21,150 nucleotides of DNA from an uncultured Erysipelotrichaceae bacterium. GTDB taxonomy: Bacteria > Bacillota_I > Bacilli_A > RF39 > UBA660. Shown piece by piece: positions 19,617 to 21,150 of the stretch (the first letter of the stretch is position 1; the number at the start of each line of letters is the position of its first letter). Location: contig CADBRL010000056.1 in the NCBI GenBank assembly GCA_902797105.1, forward strand, positions 1 through 21,150, in the 5' to 3' direction. A program made the translations under genes and the position numbers. Below the pieces are notes generated by a model. That model searched no databases, had not been told where the DNA came from, and was given only the letters and a program-made list of their open reading frames with translations.

Positions 19617-21150
19617 GTGGTAAGAAGTAAAAAAGGATTTACATTAATAGAATTAATTGCTGTTATTGTTGTGCTTTCTTTGTTAATCTCAATATCTACG
19701 GCTGTATTTATAAATGTTAGAAAAAATGTTTTGAAAAAAGCCTATGAGGATTTAGTTTTGTATTTGGAAACTAAAGCAGAAGAATATGCTGATAATACAG
19801 GAATTATTGTAATTAGTGTTGAGGATTTAATAAAAGAAGGATATGTTACTCCGGATGATGGAAAAGCTATTTATAATCCAGAAACAAAAGAAAGTATGAA
19901 TTGTTATATTATTAAATCTAGTTTTGTTGATGGAAGATATAAAGCTAAACTTTCTGAAAATTTGGGGGTAAGTAATGATGGAACGTGTAATACGTATACT
20001 AGAGTGTCTGATATAGAAATATGTAGATTCGATGGTGATACATGTAAATCTATTGGTGATAATGAATGGTTTAATAAAGATGTTACATTAGGGGTTAAAT
20101 ATAGAAATGCAGTACTTTCTGGTGATAATGTAACTTATGACTGGAGTAGTACGAATGGATTTACAAGTAATGAAGCTACGGTTAAAACTAGTACTGAACT
20201 TATAAGTCATAATATGTATAAATGTGAAGTTGTTTTTGGTAATGTACATGGAGAAGCAAGTAAGTCTATTGCAATAGATAAACAAAAACCTAAAATAATT
20301 AGTGTATCATTTGATAAAGAGTGGAGTAGTGAAAAGACAGTAACTATTGAAGCAACTGATATGAATGGTTCTGGTATTAAAGGATATGGTTTTAATAGTG
20401 ATACATGTGAAAAGTATCAGACTAGTAATAGTTTTAAAGTCACTAAAAATGGTACTTATAAAATATGTGTAATTGATAATGCTGGTAATGTTGAAACAGA
20501 TAGTGTTAAAATTGATAATATAAATTTTAAACCTGAAAAACCTACGATAACTGCTGATGATAATGTAGAAAGTGGTAAATGGCATAAAGGTAAATTTGTT
20601 TTAAGTTTCTATAGTTATGTTGGTGAAGGATTGGGTCCTGCGGTATATTATTATGGAACAAGTGAGAATGATTTAAATAATACGGGTGGTAGTGTTACAG
20701 TTACCCAAAATGGATTAACATATTATGTTAAAGCATGTAATAATACTGGTTTGTGTAGTGATATTAGTAGTTATGTAGTTAAAATTGATAGTGCAAAACC
20801 TAATGCTCCTTCTTTTACAGCAAGTGATGGAATAACAAGTAATAATTGGCATAAAGGAGAATTTACTTTGTCTATTGGAGGTTCAAGTGCTCCGAGTGGA
20901 ATTAAATATTATTATAGTTTAAATGCTAATAATGTGGATACAGAATATGTTGGTAATATTAGTGTTAAAGATGAAACAAATGGCACAACTTATTATGCTA
21001 AAGCTTGTAATGGATTTGGTGTATGTAGTGATGTTGTAAGTTATATTGCGAAACTTGATAAAACAACATCTATTAAAGCTCCGACGATAACTGCAAGTGA
21101 TGGAATTTTAAGTGATAGATGGCATAAGTCTAATTTTACATTAACTTTTA
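19617..21150 (+). CDS. Second type IV prepilin-like protein with repeated Ig-like modules (3' end outside window)
   Basis: An uninterrupted reading frame from GTG 19617 to the window end, 511 codons so far. GGAGG lies eight bases upstream. The prepilin leader is MVRSKKG, then FTLIEL and a hydrophobic helix. It aligns with the preceding protein over the whole readable N-terminal half: shared KAEEYA, DLIKEGYV.PDDG, NPET, MNCYIIKS, NTYT-like region, CKSI, WFNKD(I/V)TLGVKY and GSG(V/I). Modules with the signature DGxxSxxWHKxxFTL follow, with Trp at 322, 411 and 502, a period of about 90 residues. The first Trp sits at exactly the same residue number as in the upstream paralog. Two or more further modules or a Cys-rich end may lie beyond the window. 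Likely role: adhesin displayed on or with a type IV pilus-like fibre; this is inference. Confidence 0.85.
   Translation, partial: MVRSKKGFTLIELIAVIVVLSLLISISTAVFINVRKNVLKKAYEDLVLYLETKAEEYADNTGIIVISVEDLIKEGYVTPDDGKAIYNPETKESMNCYIIKSSFVDGRYKAKLSENLGVSNDGTCNTYTRVSDIEICRFDGDTCKSIGDNEWFNKDVTLGVKYRNAVLSGDNVTYDWSSTNGFTSNEATVKTSTELISHNMYKCEVVFGNVHGEASKSIAIDKQKPKIISVSFDKEWSSEKTVTIEATDMNGSGIKGYGFNSDTCEKYQTSNSFKVTKNGTYKICVIDNAGNVETDSVKIDNINFKPEKPTITADDNVESGKWHKGKFVLSFYSYVGEGLGPAVYYYGTSENDLNNTGGSVTVTQNGLTYYVKACNNTGLCSDISSYVVKIDSAKPNAPSFTASDGITSNNWHKGEFTLSIGGSSAPSGIKYYYSLNANNVDTEYVGNISVKDETNGTTYYAKACNGFGVCSDVVSYIAKLDKTTSIKAPTITASDGILSDRWHKSNFTLTF

Overview
This is a low-GC, standard-code Bacillota window. 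TGA is a true stop: it ends the ABC ATPase gene at 5409-5411, and Trp is encoded by TGG, so the mycoplasma code does not apply. Spo0A (15320-16084) and a CwlJ-type spore-cortex hydrolase (2201-2623, minus) point to an endospore-forming lineage or one recently derived from it. The AT-rich, tightly packed genes and the gene content fit an uncultured, anaerobic, gut-type member of the Bacilli/Erysipelotrichia side of the phylum. That placement is inference.

Layout. 1-261: three perfect back-to-back hairpins of unknown identity, then the leader of a LysM amidase. 262-3209: cell-wall block with an N-acetylmuramoyl-L-alanine amidase carrying four LysM domains, a convergent CmpB-like membrane protein, cwlJ, and an unknown 157-aa protein. 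3278-10172: a contiguous arginine block with a three-gene polar amino-acid ABC importer, then a single 771-aa ORF that fuses arginine deiminase to catabolic ornithine carbamoyltransferase, then carbamate kinase and a YfcC-family antiporter. 10173-10511: no intact gene; it holds a terminator, an imperfect inverted repeat and the wreck of a small Xre/HTH regulator. 10512-11756 (minus): transglutaminase-like protein. 11874-17656: glycolytic genes pgk-tpiA, then a DUF4143-type ATPase behind three 23-bp-spaced repeats, spo0A, and gpmI. 17755-21150: two tandem paralogous proteins with a type IV prepilin N-terminus followed by extracellular Ig-like modules. The second runs off the window end.

How the genes work together. 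The arginine block can import arginine (ABC importer, or arginine/ornithine exchange by the YfcC protein), convert it to citrulline plus ammonia, split citrulline to ornithine plus carbamoyl phosphate within the same polypeptide, and make ATP with carbamate kinase. Pgk, TpiA and GpmI are the usual lower-glycolysis cluster, here split by the ATPase and spo0A. The two pilin-like proteins look like surface or pilus-borne adhesins.

Regulatory style. Most genes have their own extended -10 promoter (TGn before TATAAT-like) with about 17-bp spacing, often within a few bases of the upstream terminator. Several terminator hairpins incorporate the stop codon of the gene they terminate. The most interesting items are the deiminase-carbamoyltransferase fusion, the tandem pilin-Ig paralogs with a 16-cysteine tail, the repeat array in front of the ATPase, and the unassigned hairpin RNA at the left edge.
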